Positions 52,511-60,015 of a stretch of DNA of 64,000 nt are shown piece after piece (the first letter of the stretch is position 1; each line of letters begins with the position of its first letter). The stretch is from Byssovorax sp. (GTDB lineage Bacteria; Myxococcota_A; Polyangia; Polyangiales; Polyangiaceae), in NCBI GenBank assembly GCA_025362495.1, contig JANYGI010000013.1:1-64000 (forward strand), in the 5' to 3' direction. The translations under genes were made by a program, and so were the position numbers. The notes beneath the pieces are model-generated. The model searched no databases, was not told the origin of the DNA, and was given only the letters and a program-made list of their open reading frames with translations.

Positions 52511-54121
52511 TCACCGCGCGGTGATGATCACCGGCGTCGAGCGGCCGTTGCCGTCGCCCGGGCGGATGGCGCCCCAGCCCTCGGGCAGGCCAGGCTCGGT
52601 CCAGTTGAAGAGGAAATGCCCGTCTTCCGGGGAGACGTTCACGCACTCGGCGCTCTTGGGGTTGCCGAAGTCCTCGTGCCAGTAGGCCACGTGCATCGCC
52701 AGCGGCGCGCGCAGGTACTGGATGTGGGGCACGTCGGTGAACCAGAGGACCTTGGCCTCGCTCTTCTCGTTCGACATGGTGGCCACGTGGTCCTTCCACT
52801 CGATCGGGAAGTAGCCAGTCTGCGTCGTCGCGTACTTGGTGTTGTCGAGCCCCTTGACGGGGACACCGCCCTTGCCCGGAGAGAACAGGCTCGCGCGCAC
52901 CGGCTTTTCGCCCTCGTAGAGCGTCATCGTGCCCGGGAGGATCTTGGCCTCGATCCACTTCTGGCCAGGCAGAACGCCGCTCGGCAAGCCCTTCTTCGCG
53001 GTGGAGAGGGTGACGTCGTCGAGATCGACGAAGGTGTCCGGCTCGCCACGGACAGGCAGGTACGTCTTGCCGCCCTCGCTCACTTTATCTTCGGTCACCT
53101 GGACCCAGGTCTTGGCCGGGATCGCGTCGGCGAAGGCGACCATCTTCCCGTCCTGCTTGCGGTACTTGGGCTTCATGCCCTTGGTGCGATTCCAGGCCAG
53201 GGGCAGCTCGACGCCGCTGCCGAGATCGACCCCATGGAACGTGGAGCGCCGGATCTGGCGCACGCGATCGGCCGGCACCAGCATCAGATCCGGGGTCATC
53301 AGCCACGTTCGCCCGTCGGCCTCGAAGGCCCTGGCGATGGCGACCATGGAGCCATTGGGGATCTTCCGCCAGATGAGCTGATCGGGGCTGCGCGTGCCGC
53401 CGGGGATGTGCTTCTTGCCGTCGGCGAAGATCGCCGGCACCGGATCGGTCGCGGCGATGGGCTCCTTCATCAAGAGCTCTTCATGCCCCTTCGACCACTC
53501 GGCGAGCTGGGTGAACGAGCCGCGCGGGCCGAAATGGTAGTCTTCCTTCGCGGTCTCTTCCCTGGTGGGAAGGCGGCTGTACATAGGGGCGCCGTTGGAG
53601 AACGCGTAGCGGTAGTACCAGACGGCGTCCCTGGTCGGGGCCACGTCCTTCAGCGCCAGGTAATAGGGATCTTGAAGGTTCAACGTGGTGACGAAGTCCA
53701 GGCACGCATAGCCGCGCGGCTCGACGGCGTACCACCCGCGGGGGCACCCTTTGCCCTGAACAGGCTTGCTGTCGCGGAGCGGCACCGCGGTCCCCATGCG
53801 GATGTAACCGAGCGCCAGGCCCTTCTTTTCGGGCTTCTTGTAGATGTACGCGAAGGGCCCGGTGGCGCCGAGGCGAGGGCGGTTGTCCGGCGCGAGCGCG
53901 GCCTTGTCGGCGTCACCGGTGCTCTTGGCGAGCGCCGGCGCGGCGTCGCCCTCGGGCTCGGTGGCTGCCTTGGGCTCGGCCTCGCTGACGGCGGGGCCGA
54001 TCGAAGGGGCCTTGCGCGCCTCGGGCGGTGCCGAAGCGACAGGCGAGGACGCGACGCCGCCGGAGCAGCCCGAGAGCAGGGCCGTGGCGAGGAAGAGCGC
54101 GGAGCGGGAAGAGGAGCGCAT
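52511..54121 (-). CDS. L,D-transpeptidase (YkuD) lipoprotein
   Basis: 536 residues from ATG 54121; lipobox LLSGC follows MRSSSRSALFLATA. Most of the length is a beta-rich region with GRWYAVEP- and SH3-like segments. The YkuD catalytic site is near the C-terminus: MHVAYWHEDF (H477), then SAECVNV (S490, C493). It would form 3-3 meso-DAP crosslinks or attach lipoproteins to peptidoglycan. The order with CapA-like, MTase and endopeptidase genes in the same direction suggests an envelope operon. Confidence 0.9.
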   Translation of the reverse strand: MRSSSRSALFLATALLSGCSGGVASSPVASAPPEARKAPSIGPAVSEAEPKAATEPEGDAAPALAKSTGDADKAALAPDNRPRLGATGPFAYIYKKPEKKGLALGYIRMGTAVPLRDSKPVQGKGCPRGWYAVEPRGYACLDFVTTLNLQDPYYLALKDVAPTRDAVWYYRYAFSNGAPMYSRLPTREETAKEDYHFGPRGSFTQLAEWSKGHEELLMKEPIAATDPVPAIFADGKKHIPGGTRSPDQLIWRKIPNGSMVAIARAFEADGRTWLMTPDLMLVPADRVRQIRRSTFHGVDLGSGVELPLAWNRTKGMKPKYRKQDGKMVAFADAIPAKTWVQVTEDKVSEGGKTYLPVRGEPDTFVDLDDVTLSTAKKGLPSGVLPGQKWIEAKILPGTMTLYEGEKPVRASLFSPGKGGVPVKGLDNTKYATTQTGYFPIEWKDHVATMSNEKSEAKVLWFTDVPHIQYLRAPLAMHVAYWHEDFGNPKSAECVNVSPEDGHFLFNWTEPGLPEGWGAIRPGDGNGRSTPVIITAR

Positions 54122-54162
54122 CGGCCCGGGGGATAACGCGGGCTCGGCGCTCTGGCCAAGAT

Positions 54163-55077
54163 TCAGGTGACGAGAGCGGGCGCCGCCTCGAACGTCACGC
54201 CCTGCGCGGAGAGGCGTTTGCTGGCCACCTCGATCGCGAGAGGGCTCCTGTCGCCGCCCACGAACCGGCGTCCGAGCCGCGCCGCGACCGCCAGAGTCGT
54301 CCCGCTCCCGCACATCAAGTCGGCCACCGTGGCGCCCTCGCGGCTCGACGCGCGGAGGATCCGCTCGAGGAGCCGCTCGGGCTTCTGGGTGGGATATCCG
54401 GTGCCCTCCTTGCGGAGCGGGGTATTGGCCACCATCGCCGGGATATCGGTCCAGATGCTCCCGAGCCTTCGCCCGGTGTCGGCGTAATAGCGGTACGCCT
54501 TGCCGCCGACGACGCGCTCGCGGTACCTGCGCCCGGCTTCATCGACGTTGCGAAAGTGCATGGAAAGGCTGGTCTCGGCGAAGCTTTCGCGCAGCATCGG
54601 ATCGTCGCCGTTGTAGACGACGAGGCCCTTCTCCTCCGCGCGGCGAGCGTACATCAGGATGGTCTGGTGCGTCACCGAGAAGCCTTTGCGCGCGCCGCGG
54701 CTCCCGTTGCCCGGCGCCCAGATCACCTCGCCCAGGAAGGCCCCGCGGCCGAAGAGGCGATCACAGGCCACCTTGAGCTCGTGCACGGCGCGGTGATCGA
54801 GGTGCAGGTACAGCGTCGCGCCGACGGCCATCCGCTCGCGGATCGCGGCGAGGCGGGGCACGAGCATGGCCAAAAGCTCGTCGCCGTCTTCGCGGTCTTC
54901 GTAGGCGTCTGGCCCGCTGTCGAGCTTCTTGCTGCCGCGAGTCTGGCCGGGCGCGAGGCGCGCGGACATCGTCGTACCGACGCCGTACGGGGGATCGAGG
55001 TAGACGAGATCGAAGCGTATTTCCGGGGGCAGCCGCGCGCAGACGTCCTGTGCGTCGGCCAGGGTGAGGAGGTTCAT
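54163..55077 (-). CDS. Orphan site-specific DNA methyltransferase
   Basis: 304 residues from ATG 55077. Catalytic motif IV DPPYG (28-32) lies near the N-terminus and the SAM motif DLMCGSGTTLAVAARLG (253-269) near the C-terminus, the circular order of beta-class amino-methyltransferases. A GYPTQKPERLLERIL motif precedes the SAM pocket. No restriction enzyme gene is present, so it is an orphan that could act in regulation. It overlaps the MepA-like gene by four bases (ATGA), which is an unusual partner. Confidence 0.92.
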   Translation of the reverse strand: MNLLTLADAQDVCARLPPEIRFDLVYLDPPYGVGTTMSARLAPGQTRGSKKLDSGPDAYEDREDGDELLAMLVPRLAAIRERMAVGATLYLHLDHRAVHELKVACDRLFGRGAFLGEVIWAPGNGSRGARKGFSVTHQTILMYARRAEEKGLVVYNGDDPMLRESFAETSLSMHFRNVDEAGRRYRERVVGGKAYRYYADTGRRLGSIWTDIPAMVANTPLRKEGTGYPTQKPERLLERILRASSREGATVADLMCGSGTTLAVAARLGRRFVGGDRSPLAIEVASKRLSAQGVTFEAAPALVT

Positions 55078-55949
55078 GGTGCGGCGCCGGCGACGCCTCC
55101 CGCGCCCGGGAGCAGATCGTCGATGATCGAGCGCGCGAGCTCGTCGTCGGGAGGCGTGATGAGCTGGGGCAAGCGCGGGAGCCAGGGCCAGTAAGGGCCG
55201 CCGCCGAGGCAGCCGGCGATCGACTCGTCCGGCGTGCAGGCGATGCGCAGGTGCAGGTGATCGTCGTGAGAGGCGCTGTCGCCGGGCTGGAGGAGCACGC
55301 TCTCGGCGTACCAGACCAGCTCGGGATCTTCGCCGCGCGCGCGGGCATACTCGATCACCAGGGCTTCGAGCCAGTGGGCAAAGAACAGCCATTGAACATT
55401 GGCCTCCTTCGAGCTGACGAGGGCCTTGATCAGCAGCCATTCGCGCTCGACGTCGAGGCGGAGGAACTTGCCGGACGACCTCGACTTCCCGCTCTTGTCG
55501 GGCGGCGACGCGTCGGCCAGGCCGTCGGCGCCGAAGCGCAGGAAGCCTGGAGAAGGCACCGAGCGGCCGTCGGGCGTCACCACGTAGATCAGGAGATCGG
55601 CGTCGCGCCCGGTGCGGTGCGAGCGATGACCGCTGGACTCGCCGCCCCAGCGGCCCGCGAGATCGCCGACGATCAAGGGTGCTCCAGGGCGCTCGTGCGC
55701 TACCTCCTTCGCGACGTCGCGGATCGCCGCGACGAGGCGGGGATTGCCCCAGTTCACGCCGTTCTTGCGCAGCAGCGCGTAGCCGTCGCCCTTCAGAGGG
55801 ATCGGCACAGCGTCGGTGAGCATCCCCGCGTGCGGGTAGCCGATCGATCCATGGATCGCGGGCGTGAGCGGCGATGGGGTGCCCGTGCAGGCGGCGGTGA
55901 GAGGCGCCGCAGCGAGCAAGAACGCGGGGAAAAGCCGGCGAAACGTCAC
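55074..55949 (-). CDS. Penicillin-insensitive murein endopeptidase (MepA-like) lipoprotein
   Basis: 291 residues. Lipobox PLTAAC gives lipidated Cys 21. LAS-family Zn peptidase motif: H111 and D118 in SHRTGRDADLL, plus DDHLHLRI near residue 240 supply the metal ligands. A Ser/Lys-rich insert KSGKSRSSGKF sits in the middle. MepA enzymes cleave D-Ala-meso-DAP crosslinks. It overlaps the DNA methyltransferase gene that follows by four bases and runs with the transpeptidase and CapA-like genes. Confidence 0.9.
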   Translation of the reverse strand: MTFRRLFPAFLLAAAPLTAACTGTPSPLTPAIHGSIGYPHAGMLTDAVPIPLKGDGYALLRKNGVNWGNPRLVAAIRDVAKEVAHERPGAPLIVGDLAGRWGGESSGHRSHRTGRDADLLIYVVTPDGRSVPSPGFLRFGADGLADASPPDKSGKSRSSGKFLRLDVEREWLLIKALVSSKEANVQWLFFAHWLEALVIEYARARGEDPELVWYAESVLLQPGDSASHDDHLHLRIACTPDESIAGCLGGGPYWPWLPRLPQLITPPDDELARSIIDDLLPGAGGVAGAAP

Positions 55950-55976
55950 GTCGGCGCGGACTCTACCAGCTCGCCG

Positions 55977-56762
55977 TCAGTCGATGGTCTCGAAATGGTC
56001 GAACTCGAAGCTGTAGGTGTCGCCGACGGGCGCGTACGTCGCCGTGAGGTGCGAGGGATAGAGCGTCTGTGCGCCGCCGGCCGACGCGGGGCGCGGGATG
56101 TTGAGCTCGAAGCTTTTGCGCCCGAGGAACAGCTCGCGGGTGATCATCGGCTCGATGAACACCATCTTCTGCGCCGCGTACCCGAGGATGATCGAGGCCG
56201 AGAAGGTGTTGCCCACGATGTCGACCGAGGGCCAGGCGTGATAGCCCATCCCCGAGACGCAGGTGCTCGGCGTCTCGTACCCGCTCGCGAGGATCGCCGC
56301 GGGGAACGGCGAGGTGTCGAAGCAGGTGATGGCCGACACTTCATCCATGGTGCCACGGTAGAAATGGAGATCGAAGTGCGGTTTGCCGTACGGCGCGGGG
56401 CCGTGTCCGCCGGAGATCCAGTTGATGCGCAGGAGCTGGATGAAGGTCTTGTCGCGCACCGACTCGGGCATCTCGATACCGACGGTGGTCTCGAACGCCG
56501 GATCGAAGGCGGGGACGTTCTCGAAGCTCTTCACCGGGACGACGACGCCCACGCCGAGGATCTCGCCGCCGGGGCCGAGATGGGCAAAGCTCTTCACGCC
56601 GCCGTCGAGGGGCATCGGGCCGTCACCGCCGCTCCCGCCGCCGGTCGTGGCGGCGCTCGTGGTGGCGCCGCTACCGCCGGTTCCGGGATCGACGGGGACG
56701 CCGCCGGAGCAGGCCGCGAGTCCGAGTCCGAGCAGCGCGGTCCAGGTCAATCGAGAGAGCAT
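55977..56762 (-). CDS. Lipoprotein of unknown function (DUF5602-like)
   Basis: 261 residues from ATG 56762, which makes a lipobox LGLAAC (Cys ~17). A Gly/Thr linker follows. The segment GKPHFDLHFYRGT with INWISGGHGPAPYG and a late GYHAWPSVD resembles DUF5602/TTHB210-like proteins, though the family call is from memory. Two Cys (CFDTSP and STCVSG) might pair. It is probably cotranscribed with the MepA-like gene 27 bases downstream. Confidence 0.78.
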   Translation of the reverse strand: MLSRLTWTALLGLGLAACSGGVPVDPGTGGSGATTSAATTGGGSGGDGPMPLDGGVKSFAHLGPGGEILGVGVVVPVKSFENVPAFDPAFETTVGIEMPESVRDKTFIQLLRINWISGGHGPAPYGKPHFDLHFYRGTMDEVSAITCFDTSPFPAAILASGYETPSTCVSGMGYHAWPSVDIVGNTFSASIILGYAAQKMVFIEPMITRELFLGRKSFELNIPRPASAGGAQTLYPSHLTATYAPVGDTYSFEFDHFETID

Positions 56763-56808
56763 CTTGTTCGGTTCCAGTCGTCGCAGAAGGTAAGATCGTT
56801 TCAGCGGT

Positions 56809-57124
56809 TCAGGGCGCATCGCAGGTCACCTCGAGAAAGCCCCACGGCCCGTCGTCGTCGCGGGTGGAGATCAGGAGCGTGCCGGGCTCCGACGGTACCA
56901 GGGCGCGGGCGGTTCCGGGGGCCGTCGTGATCTGGAGATCGCTCCCCACGGGACTACCACTCTCGTCGACGAGGCGCACGGTCATCGTCCCGGCGTCCGC
57001 GTCGCTCGCGAGGAGCGCAGCCGGAGCTGGTGGCCGCGGAAAGGCCGAGCAGGACGAGCGTGCCAATCATGGATCGTCGACGCCGCGCGACGGCAGCGTT
57101 CGAAAGCGAAGGAGAGGTGTTCAT
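56809..57124 (-). pseudogene. Frameshifted small lipoprotein
   Basis: ATG 57124 starts MNTSPSLSNAAVARRRRS-MIGTLVLLGLSAATSSGC, a signal with lipobox ending in Cys. After the Cys the same frame turns into Arg-rich nonsense, whereas another frame continues as ASDADAGTMTVRLVDESG to EVTCDAP and stops at 56809. Together they would make a ~105-residue lipoprotein if a one-base frameshift near 57010-57020 is repaired. It could be real decay or a sequencing slip in a G+C-rich tract. Stop is 46 bases from the next lipoprotein gene. Confidence 0.55.
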
Positions 57125-57356
57125 GCGGCGGAGCCTCGATGCGAGAAGAAGTGGTGCCAGCGCGACGCCGTGCCGGAGCGCGACCTCGCGATGCCACCCC
57201 TTTGGCAAGCCGCGTGCCGCCTCGAATTGCGCGGGATCCAGCGCGCCTGGGCCACGAGTTGCCACTCACGCCGCGTCCGGTTATCAGCAGGTTACCAGCG
57301 CCGACTCGCGCGGGCGCGGAAGCGATGCGGGTATTACAGCTCCAGGCGTGGGTGAC

Positions 57357-57668
57357 GTGAATGTGGTCGTGTTCGGAGTCGGCCTCTCGCTGCTCGTCGC
57401 GCCGCTGACGACTGCCGTGCTCGGCGCCGTCGATGATTCCCACGTGGGAACGGCATCGGCCACGAACACGGCTGTTGCGCGCGTCGCAGGGTTGCTGGCA
57501 ACGGCTTTGCTCCCGCTCGCCGCGGGGATGACGGGCGCGGGGCCGATCGACAGGGCGACGTTCGCCGGTGGCTTCGCGCGCGCGATGTGGCTCTGCGCGG
57601 CGCTTTGCGGGGTCGGCGCGGTGGTGGCGTGGAGCATGATCAAGAGGCCTTTGCTGTCGGCCGCGTGA
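57357..57668 (+). pseudogene. C-terminal tail of an MFS (DHA2/EmrB-type) transporter
   Basis: The open frame after GTG 57357 encodes VNVVVFGVGLSLLVAPLT followed by TAVLGAVDDSHVGTASATNTAVARVAGLL, the last membrane helices of drug-proton antiporters. No upstream helices or start with a ribosome site are visible; the first ~380 residues are missing. A 5' deletion is likely. Confidence 0.75.
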
Positions 57669-57712
57669 ATTGCGGGGCCCCAATTGCTGCCGATTTCCGT
57701 CGCTAAATCGAG

Positions 57713-58486
57713 GTGCTCGTGACCGATCGCGCCCGGCCCATCACTGTCGCAGATACGGATACTGCCAAGGAGATCTTGATTCGCCGGCAAGACACTCACC
57801 TCGACAGCCTGGCCGAGCGCCTGCGCGAGCCGCGGATCCGCGCCATCCTCGAACCGATGCTCGCCGGTGAGCCGCTCGGGGAGATGCCGGACGACGATCT
57901 GCGCTTCGCCCAGGATATCGGGCTCGTGCGCATGACGGCCGAGGGCGGGCTCACCGTGGCCAACCCGATCTACCGCGAGATCATCGTACGTTCTCTCGCG
58001 GCCACCCCGCAGGCCTCGTTGCCGCAGATCCCCACGACGTGGCTCGCCCCCGATGGCCACCTCGACGAGGAGCGTTTGCTGGAGGCGTTCCTGGCCTTCT
58101 GGAAGCAGCACGGCGAGCCGCTCCTCGGCGCAGCGCCGTACCACGAGGTCGCGCCGCACCTGGTGTTGATGGCCTTTCTGCACCGCGTGGTAAACGGTGG
58201 ATCGATCGAGCGCGAATACGCGATCGGGCGCGGGCGCATGGATCTGTGCGTGAGGCACGGTCGCGACACGCTGGCGATCGAGATCAAGGTCTGGCACCCG
58301 GGGCGCGTCGATCCGCTTCCCGACGGGCTGGTGCAGCTCGACGGCTACCTCGCGAAGATGGGATTGGGGAGTGGCTGGCTCGTGCTGTTCGATCGGCGGC
58401 CTGGCATCGCGCCGATCGCGGAGCGGCTGGCGACGTTCGACGCCGTCACCGCCGGCGGGCGAAAGGTGAGGGTGATCCGGGCGTGA
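57713..58486 (+). pseudogene. C-terminal part of an AAA-ATPase/PD-(D/E)XK nuclease-like protein
   Basis: 257 residues from GTG 57713 (or 57719). The sequence starts in RARPITVADTDTAKEILIRRQDTHLDSLAERLREPRIR, which normally follows an ATPase domain absent here. The C-terminal nuclease-like domain has RMDLCVRHGRDTLAIEIKVW (Asp, Glu, Lys of PD-(D/E)XK) and QLDGYL. Full-length family members of ~500 residues carry P-loop motifs upstream; so this is a truncated or inactive copy unless an alternative start is functional. Confidence 0.7.
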
Positions 58487-58887
58487 CCGGTGGCGCTCGC
58501 GGCCTCTCGCGTGCAAAAGGCGACCTGCGCCGCGGCAAGTGAGGCTTCGTCGTCGAGCTTGCGGGCCTTCCGCGCGGCGGACGAGGCTCCTTGCTCGGTC
58601 CGGATCGCTCCCGTTCGCCGGTGAGCTTGCCATGTCGCCGGAATCCTTGGCCTATTTGTCGAGCGCCCGAGCTCCCGTCGCGGGGGGCCGGCGCTGCCGC
58701 GCGGGGCGCGGAGGATCACCGCCCGGCGCGCAGGCCTCCGCGCCGAGAAAAGAGGCCTGATTTCCCGGCAATGAAACTCCCCGTCCGCGCCGGGGAGCTT
58801 GCGATGCCGGCGGCGAAGCCTCGGCGCTCGCGACCGAAGGCTCCCGGGCCGGCGAGCAAGCCCCGCCGGCCGTCGGGCAAGCTCGGC
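58487..58887. repeat. Intergenic tract with repeated GAGCTTGC units
   Basis: 401 bases without a supportable gene. GAGCTTGC occurs at 58555-58562, 58623-58630 and 58795-58802, and its inverse GCAAGCTC at 58877-58884. The second and third copies sit in longer imperfect repeats (GCCGGTGAGCTTGCCATG versus GCCGGGGAGCTTGCGATG). Possibly remains of a decayed element or a family of intergenic repeats. Confidence 0.35.
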
Positions 58888-59643
58888 CTACGTGACGTTC
58901 TGCTTCTCTGCAGGAGCGACAGGCGTCTCCGCCGGTGCGACAGGCGTCTCCGCCGGTGCGGCGGGCGCTTCAGCCTTCTTCGCCTTGCGCCGCTTGGCGA
59001 TGCCGACCGCGATCTGGTGGTCGCGGCGGGTGAGCACCAGGCGGGCAATGGTGCTCCACTCGTTATGCCAGGCGTAGAGCTTCATCAAGGTCGCGTCGCG
59101 CTCGGCGTCGCTGATGGGCTTCGGGGCGACCATCGCTTGCGCCGTGGTCACGAGCCCGCGCAGGCGAGCGCGCTCCTCGTCGGTGTAGCCGCGCGCCGCG
59201 AGGGTCGCGAGCGCGGCCTGATCGGCCTTACGCGTGGCCTTGCGGTCGGGGGAGCTTCCGAGGGCGTCGAGGCGATCGAGGAGCGTCGATACGCCAACCA
59301 CGGCCTCATTGCCCTGCTTGGGTGTGAGGTTGTCGAAGAGGAAGCCAATCACTTCGGGGTGATTGTTCTCGAGGACGGCGCGAATCACCGCGAAGTTGGG
59401 CTCGTCCCAGGCGTCGATCTCGACGACGGCGTCGCGCACCGCCTTGTCGAGGATGGGGACGCTGCCCGCGGGAAAGACGGCAAGCTTCTTGAGATAGCCC
59501 CAGGCCAGCTCGTGGTGAGCTTCGGTGTAGCCCTTGGTGGAGAGGGCGGCGCGGATGGGGAAGTACTTGCCAACGGCGATGAGAAACGCGAGCACCCGGG
59601 CGGCGATGCCGTCGAGGACTGGACGGCTGGGCTGGTCGGCCAT
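58888..59643 (-). CDS. Hypothetical protein with APAETPV tail repeat
   Basis: 251 residues from ATG 59643, where MADQPSRPVLDG begins the conserved-looking domain. Helical core (~10-220) carries VEIDAWDEPNFAVIRAVLENN and LMKLYAWHNEWSTIARLVL. The C-terminus is Lys-rich (KRRKAKKAE) then AP(A)AETPV repeated, ending AEKQNVT. It looks like a recurrent myxobacterial protein family of unknown role. No signal peptide. Confidence 0.75.
   Translation of the reverse strand: MADQPSRPVLDGIAARVLAFLIAVGKYFPIRAALSTKGYTEAHHELAWGYLKKLAVFPAGSVPILDKAVRDAVVEIDAWDEPNFAVIRAVLENNHPEVIGFLFDNLTPKQGNEAVVGVSTLLDRLDALGSSPDRKATRKADQAALATLAARGYTDEERARLRGLVTTAQAMVAPKPISDAERDATLMKLYAWHNEWSTIARLVLTRRDHQIAVGIAKRRKAKKAEAPAAPAETPVAPAETPVAPAEKQNVT
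58916..58957 (-). repeat. Two 21-bp tandem repeats in the gene tail
   Basis: GCGACAGGCGTCTCCGCCGG-T appears twice in tandem (58916-58936 and 58937-58957). On the minus strand it encodes the seven-residue unit of APAETPV. In frame, so it alters only tail length. Confidence 0.9.
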
Positions 59644-59684
59644 GAGGGGAGTTGTTCTTTCTGGCGGATCGATGTGGGCGTCGA

Positions 59685-59903
59685 TCAATGGACGAGCGGG
59701 AGGCCGATCCGCGCCTGCAGCCCCCGGATCAGGAGGTAGCGGAAGTCGCGTGAGGTTGGCAAGTGTAATTTTTCCGCCATCTTGCGGGCCAAGGTATCCT
59801 CGTGCAGGACGAGGTGCACCTCAGGCGCCCACTGACATGAAAGCGCCACAATAAGCTCCGCCGTCGCTCCAGTTTTTCGGGCCGGTTGGCTCATGCTTGA
59901 CAT
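59685..59903 (-). CDS. Small hypothetical protein
   Basis: 72 residues from ATG 59903. Codon use is close to native and the sequence WAPEVHLVLHEDTLARKM and FRYLLIRGLQARIGLPL looks foldable, but no family is recognised. It lies 41 bases upstream of the hypothetical gene at 58888-59643 and is possibly cotranscribed with it. Could equally be chance. Confidence 0.4.
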   Translation of the reverse strand: MSSMSQPARKTGATAELIVALSCQWAPEVHLVLHEDTLARKMAEKLHLPTSRDFRYLLIRGLQARIGLPLVH

Positions 59904-59956
59904 GACGGCAAAAACAAATGTTTTCTGACCCGCGCATCGCGCGTGGAGTGATCCGC

Positions 59957-59975
59957 ACTGTCCGGGGGAGACAGT
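59957..59975 (+). other. Short hairpin upstream of the SpvB-like gene
   Basis: ACTGTC/GACAGT arms with loop CGGGGGA lie 41 bases before the start of the large gene. Could be a leader structure or operator; no T tract. Confidence 0.3.
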
Positions 59976-60015
59976 TGTAGGTTATGTCTTACGAGCGGTT
60001 ATGGAGATGCACTGC

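Noticed and set aside
58916..58957. CRISPR-like repeat
   Set aside because: Only two tandem 21-bp units with no spacer; they encode an in-frame peptide repeat.
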